This document shows, piece after piece, positions 1 to 9,056 of a stretch of 64,000 nt of DNA (positions are counted from its first letter, which is position 1; the number at the start of each line of letters is the position of its first letter). Where the stretch lies: contig NZ_CM001376.1 in the NCBI RefSeq assembly GCF_000237805.1, positions 791,010 through 855,009 on the forward strand. The letters are read 5' to 3'. The notes under the pieces are model-generated. The model was not told where the DNA came from. It searched no databases and saw nothing but the letters and a program-made list of their open reading frames with translations. The position numbers and the translations under genes were made by a program. This stretch comes from Jonquetella anthropi DSM 22815. GTDB lineage: Bacteria > Synergistota > Synergistia > Synergistales > Dethiosulfovibrionaceae.

Positions 1-1870
1 TGGAGGCTTCTCGGACAGCTCCCCTGAGCCGGGCTGCCTTCGTCTGTTTTTTGTGGTCCTCCATGACCTTGTGTCCGGCAGATTCAGCTGCGTCTTGGAG
101 GTTTCTCAGGAGGTCCCGAGCCTGCTGTTCTGCTTCGTCTAAAACCTGCCGGGCCTGCTGCTGGGCTTTTAGGAGAACGTCGTCTTTTTGGCTGAAGAGC
201 GCTTTGCGCCGCGCTTCGATTTGTGTCTGGGCGGTTTGCAGCTCGGTTTGGCGCTGGATAACTTCCCGCTCGATTCGGTCGAGCTGGGACTTTTTCGTCT
301 GCAGCTCTCCCATCAGGCGTTCAGCGTCCACTTCCCGTTCGTTCAAAAGCCGCCGGGCCCGGCTCAATATGTTTTGAGGCATACCGTACCGTCCCGCAAT
401 GGCTAGGGCGTTGCTTTGCCCGGGAACGCCGGTGAGCAGCCGGTACGTCGGTTTCAGTGACTTTTGATCAAAATCGACACAGGCCGCCTCTACGCCGGCC
501 GTGACGGTGGCGTAGTGCTTTATCGGGTTGTGGTGGGTTGTGGCCAGAACGAGACTGCCCCGTTTGCCAAACTCTTCAAGAAGGGCAATGCCTAGGGCCG
601 AGCCTTCCTGCGGGTCAGTTCCCGCGCCCAGTTCGTCCAGCAGGACGAGAGAATTCTTCGTGGCTTTTTCGAGAGCCTGGACGATTCGGGTCAGGTGGGA
701 GCTGAACGTGGAAAGGTTCTGTTCGATGCTCTGTTCGTCGCCGATGTCGGCGTAAATGCCGTCGATCGGGCCGATGGTCGATCCGTCGCCGCACGGGGCA
801 GGAAGGCCGCACCAGCTCAGGTAGACGGCCACGGCTGCCGTTTTTAGGGCGACAGTTTTCCCTCCGGTGTTGGGGCCGGTGACGACCAGTTGGCGATATT
901 TCAGTCCGCAGGCGACGTCAATAGGGACGGCGCCGCTTCCTAGAAGTGGATGCCGAAGCTGATAAAAGCGGAAGTGGCATGGCGCTTGGAGTTCGGCCAA
1001 GCGCCATTTTGCGCCGGACATCCACTCTAAGGCGCAGTGACACAGGTCAAGCTGGCACAGGACGTCTTCGGCTGCACGGATTGCGCCCTGCCGCGCCAGA
1101 AGGAGCCCGGTCAGTTCTCTAAAAATGGTCCGTTCTTCTTCCTTGATCTGTTGGTTCAGGTCGGCTATCTGGTTGTTCAGCGGGACGATGGACTGGGGCT
1201 CCATGTAGGCGGAGTTCCCGGAAAGCGACCGTTCGGTGAATATCCCCGGGAAGGACGGGACAGAGCCGGGCTTGACCAGCACGGAGAACCGTCCGTTCCG
1301 GAGGGTGAGGATCTTTTCTTGAAGCATGTGGCTCTGAGGGCCGTTGAGGAATCGGTTTCCCCGAGCCCGCGCTTGGCCTTTCGCGTTTTCCAGTTTTGTT
1401 CGGAGGTCGCGCAGCCGAGGCGAGGCGCCGTCAAGCAGTTCGCCTGAATCGTCAAGCACAGCCAGGCGGCGGATTTCTTCAGTAAAGTCTCGGATGCGGC
1501 CGCAGAGAGCTTTAAGCTCCGGCCAGTCCTCTTTTGTTGAGTCGAGGAACTCTTTAATTTTCTGACTGAGTTCGAGAAGCCGGCGGATCGTCAAGAGCTG
1601 TGGTCCGTCGATCCAGCCGGTTTCCTTGGCTTCGTCAAGCAGATAAGCGGCGAGCTTTACGTCAGAGAGCCAAGGGAACTCTCCCCTTTTTGCCTGGCAG
1701 TCGGCATAGGACTTGAGCGTGTTCTGCCGGGTTCGGAGCTCTTCGACAGTTGAAGCTGGGGACAGATGGGCCAAGGCTTTTAGCGCGAGTTCGCTACGGG
1801 CCTTGCGGCCGAAGAGAGCTAAGACGTCTGGCAGTTCAAGCGTTTGGGCTGTTTGTGCTGAAAGGTTCAT
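1..1870 (-). CDS. mutS2: Endonuclease MutS2 (3' end beyond window)
   Basis: About 623 residues are visible and the gene runs off the left edge; family members are about 780 residues, so the C-terminal Smr nuclease domain is outside the window. The reading frame starts with ATG at 1870-1868 (MNLSAQTAQTLELPDVLALF). It contains the MutS-family Walker A GPNTGGKT at residues 332-339, a Walker B/signature segment LLDELGAGTDP and ATTHH further on, followed by a long Lys/Glu/Gln-rich coiled coil typical of MutS2 after the ATPase. Known members bind branched DNA or collided ribosomes; which applies here cannot be read from sequence. It is the last visible gene of the pheST-zapA-cvpA-mutS2 run, an order also known from Bacillus-type genomes. 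No strong Shine-Dalgarno is visible, so translation may depend on coupling to cvpA, 11 bases upstream. Confidence 0.95.
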   Translation of the reverse strand, partial: MNLSAQTAQTLELPDVLALFGRKARSELALKALAHLSPASTVEELRTRQNTLKSYADCQAKRGEFPWLSDVKLAAYLLDEAKETGWIDGPQLLTIRRLLELSQKIKEFLDSTKEDWPELKALCGRIRDFTEEIRRLAVLDDSGELLDGASPRLRDLRTKLENAKGQARARGNRFLNGPQSHMLQEKILTLRNGRFSVLVKPGSVPSFPGIFTERSLSGNSAYMEPQSIVPLNNQIADLNQQIKEEERTIFRELTGLLLARQGAIRAAEDVLCQLDLCHCALEWMSGAKWRLAELQAPCHFRFYQLRHPLLGSGAVPIDVACGLKYRQLVVTGPNTGGKTVALKTAAVAVYLSWCGLPAPCGDGSTIGPIDGIYADIGDEQSIEQNLSTFSSHLTRIVQALEKATKNSLVLLDELGAGTDPQEGSALGIALLEEFGKRGSLVLATTHHNPIKHYATVTAGVEAACVDFDQKSLKPTYRLLTGVPGQSNALAIAGRYGMPQNILSRARRLLNEREVDAERLMGELQTKKSQLDRIEREVIQRQTELQTAQTQIEARRKALFSQKDDVLLKAQQQARQVLDEAEQQARDLLRNLQDAAESAGHKVMEDHKKQTKAARLRGAVREAS

Positions 1871-1881
1871 GACGGAGCTGG

Positions 1882-2391
1882 CTAACCGAGCAGAGTTGGG
1901 AAATTATTTTCGAGCCAGGTCAGAGCCCACGAAGCGACTTTCCAAGTATAGGTTCCTTCGATATGCCATCCAGGGATAAGGTGACGGAAATGGACGATGA
2001 CCATGGCGATGATGATCGTTTTCCCAAGCCCCAGTGCGAGCCCCAGAACGCGGTTGAAGAAGTTGAGCCAGACGAACCGAAAGATACATGCGAGGAGTCG
2101 GCCGAGGAGCGAGCAGATGAGGCCGCTGGCGAGGAAAAGCAGTACGATAGCGGTCATCTGGGTGAGAACTGGGTTGGTGAACACGCGGGGAAAGGTACGA
2201 GACAGGATGTCGGCCAGCCAGCGCCACTGAGTAAAGGCGAGCCAAGCTCCGATGAGCGTGCCTGCCAAGGAGGCAAATTCTCTGGCGAAGCCGAGAAGGA
2301 ACCCTCGAATGCCGAAGTACAGGGCCAGGCACAGCATGATCAGGTCAATCGGCGTGATGGACTGGGCGAGAAACTCTTGAATAACTTTCAT
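1882..2391 (-). CDS. cvpA: CvpA family inner-membrane protein
   Basis: A 169-residue protein with four hydrophobic segments (roughly residues 17-50, 60-78, 79-105 and 112-140). It matches the CvpA (colicin V production) family in length, in the early TPIDLIMLCLALYFGIRGF segment and in the Gly-rich second helix. The family is a small polytopic inner-membrane protein linked to envelope homeostasis; its biochemical activity is not established. Its ATG overlaps the stop of zapA by four bases (ATGA), so the two are translationally coupled. The position between zapA and mutS2 is the common synteny for this family and is the strongest support for the call. Confidence 0.88.
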   Translation of the reverse strand: MKVIQEFLAQSITPIDLIMLCLALYFGIRGFLLGFAREFASLAGTLIGAWLAFTQWRWLADILSRTFPRVFTNPVLTQMTAIVLLFLASGLICSLLGRLLACIFRFVWLNFFNRVLGLALGLGKTIIIAMVIVHFRHLIPGWHIEGTYTWKVASWALTWLENNFPTLLG

Positions 2392-2651
2392 TCTGCCTTC
2401 TCCGTTCCGCTGAGCTCGTGAAGCAGGGCAAGCAGTTTTTCAAGCTGAACTTGCGCCTGCTCGAGCCGGTAGGCCATCAACAGCCAACCGATGACCAACT
2501 TCTGTTCTTGGTCGTTCTCCCGTGAGAGCGAGCCGAACAAGTCCTGGGCGATGTGCTTGATTCGGAGCTCGTCCTCCGGCGGAAGAAGCGTCTGTATCGC
2601 GTAGGTCTTGCTGCCAAGGGTGATCGAAGATTCGCGAGCCTGTTCTGTCAT
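2388..2651 (-). CDS. zapA: ZapA-like cell-division protein
   Basis: An 87-residue soluble protein. The N-terminal half (ITLGSKTYAIQTLLPPEDEL, then a helix with HIAQDLFGSL) looks like the beta-strand plus helix head of ZapA. The C-terminal half is a helix with a heptad pattern (YRLEQAQVQLEKLLALLHEL) suited to ZapA coiled-coil dimerisation. ZapA proteins bind and bundle FtsZ at the division ring. Sequence similarity to well-known members is modest, so the call rests on length, layout and position between pheT and cvpA. Start and stop codons overlap both neighbours by four bases, indicating one translationally coupled unit. Confidence 0.75.
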   Translation of the reverse strand: MTEQARESSITLGSKTYAIQTLLPPEDELRIKHIAQDLFGSLSRENDQEQKLVIGWLLMAYRLEQAQVQLEKLLALLHELSGTEKAE

Positions 2652-2944
2652 TGGGAACGCTCCTCGCTGGCCTGGGTGAGCAGGTCACGCAGGCCTTTGC
2701 AGACGGATCTCAGCGTTGTCTGAAGGCGCTGATTTTCCTTCTGCGCGGCTTCGAGCTCGCTTCTGGCGTCCTGCAGCTGTTTTTTGCAGTCAGAAAGCGA
2801 GCTGGTCACGGCTTCCAGCTCCTTGCGGAATGGGTTTGTTTGCGTCCGAAACGTCTCTTCCTTGACCGCTTCGTTGCGGCGAAACGTTTCGATGGCCGAC
2901 GAAAGATCAGAGAGCAGCTGATCGAAGTTCTTCAGGTCGTTCAT
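2648..2944 (-). CDS. Small coiled-coil protein of unknown function
   Basis: A 98-residue, almost entirely helical, highly charged protein without membrane segments or cysteine motifs (one Cys near residue 53 and one near 82). Residues about 10-90 form a continuous predicted coiled coil rich in Glu, Lys, Gln and Leu (LEAVTSSLSDCKKQLQDARS). It begins 27 bases after pheT and overlaps zapA by four bases (ATGA), so it is co-translated with zapA. I do not recognise the family. Position beside zapA makes a role as a divisome-associated or ZapB-like coiled coil a reasonable guess, but nothing in the sequence proves it. Confidence 0.7.
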   Translation of the reverse strand: MNDLKNFDQLLSDLSSAIETFRRNEAVKEETFRTQTNPFRKELEAVTSSLSDCKKQLQDARSELEAAQKENQRLQTTLRSVCKGLRDLLTQASEERSQ

Positions 2945-2971
2945 CGTCCGATTACCTCCTTTGCTTGTGCG

Positions 2972-5362
2972 TTAACGCAGCACGTAGCCTTTCTTCTCTA
3001 GGGCCTGCCGAAGTGCCGAATGCCGGCTTTCCACTTCTGCGTCGGTCATCGTCCGGTCGTCCAGCCGGTAGGCCATCGAGAAGGCCAGGCTCTTTTTGTC
3101 CTCTGGGATTCCTTGGCCGCAGTACAGGTCAAACAGCTTGACCGACCGAAGCACCGGCTTGCCCAGCTCCAATATCTCGCTGGCGATGGCCTCAGACGAC
3201 GCGCCTCTGTCCGCCAAAAGTGCGATGTCCCGATACACCGGCGGGAATTCTCCGCTCTGCTTATAGCAGGGCTTGAACGGGCGCGCAAGAGGAGCAAGAT
3301 CGATTTCAAAGAAGAACAGCGGCGCGGAAAGATCCCAAGCCGACGAGATTGACGGCTTGAGCTGGGCCAAATACCCAGCCGGTTTCCCGTTCAGAAGGAC
3401 CTGGGCGGTCTGCCCCGCGTGTCCCCAAGGCAAAGAGGCCGGGATGAAGGTTCCTCTAACGCCGCGGCTCACGAGGAGGGCCAGCAGATCCGCCTTGACG
3501 GAGAAGAAGTCTTCGGCGGTCCGTGCGCCGTACAAGCGGCGTCGCTCTGCACCGGCGTACACGACGCCGCAAAGTCTGTCAAACTCGACGGTTCCCTCCG
3601 GAGACGGGACAAACGCCTTGCCGCACTCGAACAGCCTGATTTCGTCCCGCCAACCTCGTTTTTCCGCTTTGCTGACAGCAGCCAGCAGCGACGGGAGAAT
3701 GGTCGGGCGCATGACCGACAAGTCAGCGCTGATCGGGTTCGTTAACGTTTTGCACGAGTCAATTTCCGGATAGTCGATCTTCTGAAGCCAATCCGGGCTG
3801 ATGAAGCTGTAGGTTATAGCTTCTGAGTAGCCGCGGGCCATGGCCGCTTCGCGAATCTGCCGGTGAAGGGACATGAACTCGCCCAGCTGGCCCGGGCCGT
3901 AGAGTTCGGGAATCCGAGGGCGCGAGTCCTGATACCCGTGAATGCGGGCGACCTCTTCGATGAGGTCCTCTTCGATGGACAGGTCATTTCTCCAGCTGGG
4001 AACGACGTATTCCGTTCCTTCGGCCGATTCGGCGCTGGCGACAAGGCCGAGGCGCGTCAGCGTCTCTTTGCCCGTCTTAGCCAGATCCGGCTGAGCGGTC
4101 AGCAATGCAGTCTTTCTCTCCGTCAGGAACACCCGGCGGGGCTCAAAGGGCTTTTTCTGACAGAGGATCTCTTTTTCGTATACCCGAGCGGCGCCCCACT
4201 GGCTCAGCAGGGCTTTGACCCAGCTGAGAGAAAGCTCGGTCAGGCACGGGTCGACGCCTCTGGCGTAGCGGAAAGCGGCCTCGCTTGGAATGCCAAGGCG
4301 GCGCGAAGTGCGCGATATGGCGGGCGCGCTGAAGCAGGCGCTTTCAATCAGCACCGCGCCCGTGCTCTCTGTCACCTCTGAGTTCTGCCCGCCCATGACG
4401 CCAGCCAGTCCGACGGCTACTCCGCCGGACGAGATGACGAGATCTCCGTCCGAGAGAACCCGCTCTTTGTGGTCCAAGCTCATCATGGTCTCGCCGGGCC
4501 GGGCCGGTCTGACGGTAATTTCAGGCGCGGGCAGGCTAGCGGCGTCGAAGGCGTGCAGGGGCTGACCCAATGCCAGCATGGCGATGTTGGTCGCGTCAAC
4601 GACGTTGTTGACGGGCCTCATGCCCGACAGGCAGAGCCTGACGCCCCATTCGAGAGGCGAAGCCGCCACCTTCACGCTGTCGGCGGCGCCTAGGCGATAG
4701 GCCATACAGCCGTCGCCTTCGAGGGTTACGCCGTTGAACTGGACGCTCCAGTCCCCAGGCTGCTGCAAGGCGGGGCGAAGCTCCGGCAGGTGCAGCGAAG
4801 CGCCGGGAATCAGGGCGGCGATCTCTCGGGCCGTGCCGAGGTAGCTGAGCATGTCGCCTCTGTTCGGCGTGATGGACAGGTCGATCACCCAGTCATCAAG
4901 GCCGAGCCATGTTTTCAGGTCGGCGCCGATCGGGGCGTCGTCTGGGAGAAGCAAAATGCCGTGAACGGGCGAGAGCTCCGGCAGGCCGAGCTCGGCTGCC
5001 GATACCATCATGCCGTCGCTGGTGAACCCGTCGAAGTCCCTAAAGCCCAAAGTCATCCCGTCGGCAATCGTTGAGCCGCTCGGCGCGTACGAGACGATGC
5101 AGCCGGCGGTGACGTTTTTCGCCGCGGTGACGCAGGGCCGACGTTCGCCGTTCCCCAAGTCGAGGGTCGTGACGGTCAGACCGGATTTTGTGGGGTGGAC
5201 TTTCGTCTCCAAGACTTTTGCAATCCGAAGGCCGCTTACTTTTGGTGAGACTTGGGTCAATGACTCGACTTCGCTGCCGGTGACGGTCAGCCGGTCAGCT
5301 ACTTGATCGATCGGAGCGGGAATCGAGACGAATTGCTGGAGCCAGTTCCACGAGAGCAGCAT
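2972..5362 (-). CDS. pheT: Phenylalanine--tRNA ligase beta subunit
   Basis: A 796-residue protein of normal length for bacterial PheT. The layout is standard: N-terminal MLLSWNWLQQFV, a tRNA-binding OB domain (residues about 40-150), the B3/B4 editing region (about 210-400, with ARGVDPCLTELSLS), the B5 domain, the catalytic-like core and the C-terminal anticodon-binding RRM-like domain ending YRLDDRTMTDAEVE. It forms the alpha2-beta2 enzyme with PheS in the cytoplasm, charges tRNA-Phe and edits misacylated Tyr-tRNA-Phe. The ATG at 5362 overlaps the last base of the pheS stop (TAATG), so the two subunits are translationally coupled and probably made in equal amounts. Confidence 0.98.
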   Translation of the reverse strand: MLLSWNWLQQFVSIPAPIDQVADRLTVTGSEVESLTQVSPKVSGLRIAKVLETKVHPTKSGLTVTTLDLGNGERRPCVTAAKNVTAGCIVSYAPSGSTIADGMTLGFRDFDGFTSDGMMVSAAELGLPELSPVHGILLLPDDAPIGADLKTWLGLDDWVIDLSITPNRGDMLSYLGTAREIAALIPGASLHLPELRPALQQPGDWSVQFNGVTLEGDGCMAYRLGAADSVKVAASPLEWGVRLCLSGMRPVNNVVDATNIAMLALGQPLHAFDAASLPAPEITVRPARPGETMMSLDHKERVLSDGDLVISSGGVAVGLAGVMGGQNSEVTESTGAVLIESACFSAPAISRTSRRLGIPSEAAFRYARGVDPCLTELSLSWVKALLSQWGAARVYEKEILCQKKPFEPRRVFLTERKTALLTAQPDLAKTGKETLTRLGLVASAESAEGTEYVVPSWRNDLSIEEDLIEEVARIHGYQDSRPRIPELYGPGQLGEFMSLHRQIREAAMARGYSEAITYSFISPDWLQKIDYPEIDSCKTLTNPISADLSVMRPTILPSLLAAVSKAEKRGWRDEIRLFECGKAFVPSPEGTVEFDRLCGVVYAGAERRRLYGARTAEDFFSVKADLLALLVSRGVRGTFIPASLPWGHAGQTAQVLLNGKPAGYLAQLKPSISSAWDLSAPLFFFEIDLAPLARPFKPCYKQSGEFPPVYRDIALLADRGASSEAIASEILELGKPVLRSVKLFDLYCGQGIPEDKKSLAFSMAYRLDDRTMTDAEVESRHSALRQALEKKGYVLR

Positions 5363-6402
5363 TATTGATTCCTCCCCGAAAGAAGATAGTTCACGTCGCC
5401 GTCGAACAGGGCCCGAAGGTCGTTCAATCCGTATTTCAGCATGGCGATGCGGTCAAGTCCCATGCCCCATGCAAAGCCGGTGAACTGGGATGGATCGACG
5501 CCGCCGGCGCGGAGGACGCTCGGGTGAACCATGCCCATGCCGCCGATCTCAAGCCAGCCGGTGCCTTTGCAGATTCGGCAGGACGAGTCGTGGCCGCCGC
5601 AGGAGAAGCACTCGATGTCCATTTCGAGCGACGGTTCGGTGAACGGGAAGTAGCTGGCTCGGTATCTGGCGGCCAGCGAACGGCCGAAGACGCCGCTGAC
5701 CATGGCCTCAAGGCAGCCCTTCAGGTCGGCGACGGAAATGTTCTTGTCAACGACGAGGCCTTCGACCTGATGAAACATCGGCGAGTGGGTCGGATCGCTG
5801 TCCCGGCGGTAAACCCGTCCAGGGCAGGCCACCCGCAGCGGCGCGCCAAGGGCGAGCATGGAACGGATCTGAACCGGAGACGTATGAGGTCTCAAAAGCG
5901 AGCCGTCGGGGAAATAGAACGTGTCCTGCATGTCCCGGGCCGGGTGGTGCGGCGGAATGTTGAGGGCCTCGAAGCAGTAGTAGTCGCTTTCGATCTCAGG
6001 ACCAAGACGGACGGAAAAGCCCAAGTTGGTGAGTACTTCCAGCACGTCGAAGGTAACCTGAACGACCGGGTGACAGCTCCCCCACGGCCGGCCGCACGCC
6101 GGCTGGGTGACGTCAACCCGGTCTTTGCGCTCGGCTTCGTCCATTGCCTCTTTGGTCTTGCGGGCAATGGCGCCGTCGAGGAGGGCTGAAAGCTCGTTTT
6201 TAGCGTCGTTGATGATTTTTCCCGCCGTCGGACGCTCCTGCGGGGTCATCTTCCCGAGAAGTTTCTGCAGCTGGGTCATGTCGCCTTTTTTGCCGAAGAA
6301 ACGGACTTTAATATCCTGAAGGGCTTGGGACGTCAGTCCCTCTTTCAGAAGGCCGCGGAGATCCCGGCGGATTTGTTCGATACGGTCAGTCAGATCGCTC
6401 AC
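5362..6402 (-). CDS. pheS: Phenylalanine--tRNA ligase alpha subunit
   Basis: A 346-residue class II synthetase catalytic subunit. It has the N-terminal coiled-coil arm (DLTDRIEQIRRDLRGLLKEG), motif 2 region HTSPVQIRSM with FYFPDGSLLRPHTS, and motif 3 GFAWGMGLDRIAMLKYGL. A GTG at 6402 is chosen as start because it sits seven bases after a strong GGAGG. The open frame continues upstream to 6441 but has no better start there. It activates phenylalanine with ATP and joins PheT. Only two bases separate it from the ktrA stop, and its ribosome-binding site lies inside the end of ktrA, so pheST is probably read through from the potassium-transport genes. A Cys-rich insert (CFSCGGHDSSCRICKGTG) is present, as in some anaerobe PheS proteins. 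Confidence 0.97.
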   Translation of the reverse strand: MSDLTDRIEQIRRDLRGLLKEGLTSQALQDIKVRFFGKKGDMTQLQKLLGKMTPQERPTAGKIINDAKNELSALLDGAIARKTKEAMDEAERKDRVDVTQPACGRPWGSCHPVVQVTFDVLEVLTNLGFSVRLGPEIESDYYCFEALNIPPHHPARDMQDTFYFPDGSLLRPHTSPVQIRSMLALGAPLRVACPGRVYRRDSDPTHSPMFHQVEGLVVDKNISVADLKGCLEAMVSGVFGRSLAARYRASYFPFTEPSLEMDIECFSCGGHDSSCRICKGTGWLEIGGMGMVHPSVLRAGGVDPSQFTGFAWGMGLDRIAMLKYGLNDLRALFDGDVNYLLSGRNQ

Positions 6403-6404
6403 AC

Positions 6405-7082
6405 TTACTCCTCCTTCGTTTTGTTCAGCTTGTCTGCCCACTCGGTGAGGTTTGCCGTATCGCCTACAACGTAAAGCAGATCATCGGCTTGAATGACTGT
6501 TTCGGGGCTTGGGAAAATCTGTTCATCCTGCCGTTTAATCAGGACTACGTTGGCGTTGAAGCGATTTCGGAAGCCATGATCCTTCAGCGATTTCCCGATC
6601 ATTGACGGCATGGGGGCCAGCTCCGCCATGGAGTAATTTGTCCCGACCTGATAGAACCCGGCAAGCCAGCGGTTCGCCTCCTGTTCGGCAAGTTTCGTCC
6701 CCAGATCCCGCTCGGGGAAGACGACTCGCGAAGCGCCCACGCGGGTCAGCACGCGGGCGTGAAGCGCCGTCTGGGCCCGGGCGATGACCTTCGGTATTTC
6801 GAGCTCCTTCAGGATGGCGGTGCAGAGGATGCTGCTTTCTAGGTCGGCCCCGATTGCGACCACGGCAACGTCAGCCTGCTGCACGCCGGCGTTGATCAGA
6901 GCCTGATGGTCGGTGCCGTCAAGACGGACCGCATAGGCTACCTTTGGGGAAATAGCCTCTACCCGATCCATTCGGGAGTCAGCGGCGATAACGTATTGTC
7001 CAAGGGCCGAGAGCCGCTCGCAGAGCGCTTGGCCGAACCGTCCCAGCCCGATAATGAAATAGTTGCGACTAGCCGCAGGCAT
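6405..7082 (-). CDS. ktrA: TrkA/KtrA-type potassium-channel regulatory subunit
   Basis: A 225-residue cytoplasmic protein. It has an RCK-N Rossmann domain (NYFIIGLGRFGQALCERL with the GxGxxG-type nucleotide site, then an acidic residue after the second strand) and a C-terminal TrkA-C domain (residues about 135-220). ATG at 7082 is preferred, with AAGGAG nine bases upstream; an in-frame extension to 7562 is out-of-frame ktrB coding sequence and was discarded. KtrA binds ATP/ADP or NAD(H), plus c-di-AMP in some lineages, and gates the KtrB channel. It lies 26 bases after ktrB, the pair forming a Ktr-type K+ uptake system. The location directly ahead of pheS is unusual. Confidence 0.93.
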   Translation of the reverse strand: MPAASRNYFIIGLGRFGQALCERLSALGQYVIAADSRMDRVEAISPKVAYAVRLDGTDHQALINAGVQQADVAVVAIGADLESSILCTAILKELEIPKVIARAQTALHARVLTRVGASRVVFPERDLGTKLAEQEANRWLAGFYQVGTNYSMAELAPMPSMIGKSLKDHGFRNRFNANVVLIKRQDEQIFPSPETVIQADDLLYVVGDTANLTEWADKLNKTKEE

Positions 7083-7108
7083 GTCAAGCTCCTTTCGCTG
7101 AGGCTCGT

Positions 7109-8431
7109 TTAGCCGATAGGTATTGAGGCGTCCGGATAGGTGACGCCAGTTTCGCTGACACTCTTTCTGAAAAGTCCGTAGGCAAACGTGAGCAGTCCAA
7201 CCCGCCCCCAGAACATGAGGAGCGTCAGCACCAGTTTCCCTGCCGGGCTGTAGCGTCCCACGTCGCCCAGCGACAGCCCGACAGTTCCAAGGGCTGAAAA
7301 GGCGTCGAAGACGATGTTCTTCAGCGGCAGGGGCTCTACAAGCCCAAGGACTATGATACCAGTTCCAATACTCGACAGGTACAGCACCGCCAGAGTGATG
7401 GACAGGTTGATCGTCGACTGGGGAATTCCCCCTCTGCCGACTGTGACTTGGCGGACGCCCTGGGTCTCTCTGATTGCCGTCATGGCCAAAACGGCGACGG
7501 TGGTCGTCTTGAGGCCGCCGCCGGTTGAGCCTGGGGAGGCCCCGACAAGCATGAGCAGGCACAGGATAAAAGCGCCCACCGACGTTACATTCGTCATTGG
7601 GGCGATGTTGAACCCTGCCGTGCGGGCCGAGACGGACATGAACATGGCCTCCGGCAGCCGCTTCAGGTTAGCGCTCCACGAAGCGCCGGACGACCAAGAA
7701 CTAGCCCACAGGAGAAGGCTCCCTCCGGCCAGCAGAACTGCCGTCGTCCACAGGACCATTCGGCTGTGAGCGGAAAGAGTTTTACGCCGCCGCAGAAGCC
7801 GAAGGGCCACATCAAGAAGGACGATAAAGCCCATTCCGCCGATCACGATCAGGCAGGCGATGACGACCGGGACAACCCCAGAGCCGTGCCAGCTGGCTAA
7901 GTTGTCAGGGAATAAACTGAATCCGGCATTGCAGAAGGCGCTGACGCTGTGAAAGACCGCGTTCCACAGGGCATGGCCCGGCGGGAGCTCCCCGCAGAAA
8001 AGAATCCAAAGGCAGCAAGCGCCAATCCCTTCGATGATGAATACTGAGGCGATGATCCACCGAACGAGCCGTACAGCTCCGGCTTGGCTGTCAAGTCCGA
8101 TAGAGCTGGTAAACAGGAGCCGTTGATAGTGGCCGACTCGGCGGCCGGTCAGCAAAAAGCTGGCCGTGACGGCAGTCATGACGCCCAGTCCCCCAAGCTG
8201 TATCAGAATCAGGATGGTTATTTGGGACGCCAACGGCAGCTGATCTGTGCCGACGACTGTCAGCCCGGTCACGCAGACGGCCGACGTGGCAGTAAACAAC
8301 GCGTCGACCGGCGAAATTGGCCTTCCGGCAGAGGCTCCGAAAAAAAACAACAAAAGGGCTCCTGTCAAAATAACTAACAGGAACCCTCCGATGATAGTTC
8401 GCTCGATGGGACGCGAACTGTAGGCTTTCAC
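7109..8431 (-). CDS. ktrB: KtrB/TrkH-family potassium uptake channel
   Basis: A 440-residue membrane protein with about eight transmembrane helices and the four degenerate pore loops of the TrkH/KtrB superfamily. Filter-like glycines are visible in VCVTGLTVVGT, NAGFSLF, ARTAGFNIAP and the loop GSTGGGLKTTT, and near ALGTVGLSLGDVGRYS. Known members mediate Na+-dependent or KtrA-gated K+ uptake. The start is a GTG immediately following the TAA of rplT, with no spacer, so ktrB is probably translated by ribosomes finishing rplT. It forms a functional pair with ktrA downstream. Confidence 0.93.
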   Translation of the reverse strand: MKAYSSRPIERTIIGGFLLVILTGALLLFFFGASAGRPISPVDALFTATSAVCVTGLTVVGTDQLPLASQITILILIQLGGLGVMTAVTASFLLTGRRVGHYQRLLFTSSIGLDSQAGAVRLVRWIIASVFIIEGIGACCLWILFCGELPPGHALWNAVFHSVSAFCNAGFSLFPDNLASWHGSGVVPVVIACLIVIGGMGFIVLLDVALRLLRRRKTLSAHSRMVLWTTAVLLAGGSLLLWASSWSSGASWSANLKRLPEAMFMSVSARTAGFNIAPMTNVTSVGAFILCLLMLVGASPGSTGGGLKTTTVAVLAMTAIRETQGVRQVTVGRGGIPQSTINLSITLAVLYLSSIGTGIIVLGLVEPLPLKNIVFDAFSALGTVGLSLGDVGRYSPAGKLVLTLLMFWGRVGLLTFAYGLFRKSVSETGVTYPDASIPIG

Positions 8432-8788
8432 TTACTTGCTGAGCGCCTGACGAGCCTGAGCGGCCAGCGCGCCGAAAGCTGCCGGCTCATTGACGGCCAG
8501 CTCGGCAAGCATTTTTCGGTTGATCTCAATGCGGGACTTCTTCAGGCCGTTCATGAACTGGCTGTAGGACATATCTTCCATCCGTGCAGCGGCGTTGATT
8601 CGGGTAATCCACAGACGGCGGAAATCCCGTTTCTTCCGGCGTCTGTCCTTGTACATGCTGGTCAGAGCGTGAAGGTAGGCCTCCCGAGCGTTCCGGTAGA
8701 CGTTCTTCTTGCGCCCAAAAAATCCCTTAGTGATTGAAAATAGCTTCTTCCGCTTCCGATCGCTGGAGCTGGCGACTTTTACTCGCAT
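8432..8788 (-). CDS. rplT: 50S ribosomal protein L20
   Basis: A 118-residue, very basic protein matching L20 throughout (MRVKVASSSDRKRKKLF, GFFGRKKNVYRNAREAYLHA, RRKKRDFRRLWITRINAAAR). L20 binds 23S rRNA early in large-subunit assembly. In several phyla it represses its own operon by binding the infC leader mRNA or an internal site; a leader with a terminator-like hairpin lies upstream of infC here. It follows rpmI by 27 bases and is directly abutted by ktrB. Confidence 0.98.
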   Translation of the reverse strand: MRVKVASSSDRKRKKLFSITKGFFGRKKNVYRNAREAYLHALTSMYKDRRRKKRDFRRLWITRINAAARMEDMSYSQFMNGLKKSRIEINRKMLAELAVNEPAAFGALAAQARQALSK

Positions 8789-8815
8789 ATCAGTTCACCT
8801 CTGAAAGTTTCAGCC

Positions 8816-9022
8816 CTACTTGGCGTAGGGGATCATGAGCTTGATGCTCGGCGTTGCGGCATCGCTGGCGATTCCCGCTTTGCGCAGACGGCGGCGGTGC
8901 TTGGCGTTTTTGCAGCCCAGCAGGTGGCTCTTACCGCACTTGTGGTAGCGGACCTTGCCGGTTGCCGTCAGGGAAAAGCGTTTCTTTGCAGCGCTGCGCG
9001 ACTTTGTCTTCATGTTGGCCAT
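8816..9022 (-). CDS. rpmI: 50S ribosomal protein L35
   Basis: A 68-residue basic protein with the L35 pattern MKTKSRSAAKKRFSLTATGK, then HLLGCKNAKHRRRLRK. ATG at 9022 follows a GGAGG-type site. It is a late-binding large-subunit protein. Its place between infC and rplT is the conserved bacterial order. Its C-terminus (IKLMIPYAK) is normal. Confidence 0.97.
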   Translation of the reverse strand: MANMKTKSRSAAKKRFSLTATGKVRYHKCGKSHLLGCKNAKHRRRLRKAGIASDAATPSIKLMIPYAK

Positions 9023-9056
9023 AGTGTCGATTTCCTCCTCACCAGTAGGCGATTAC

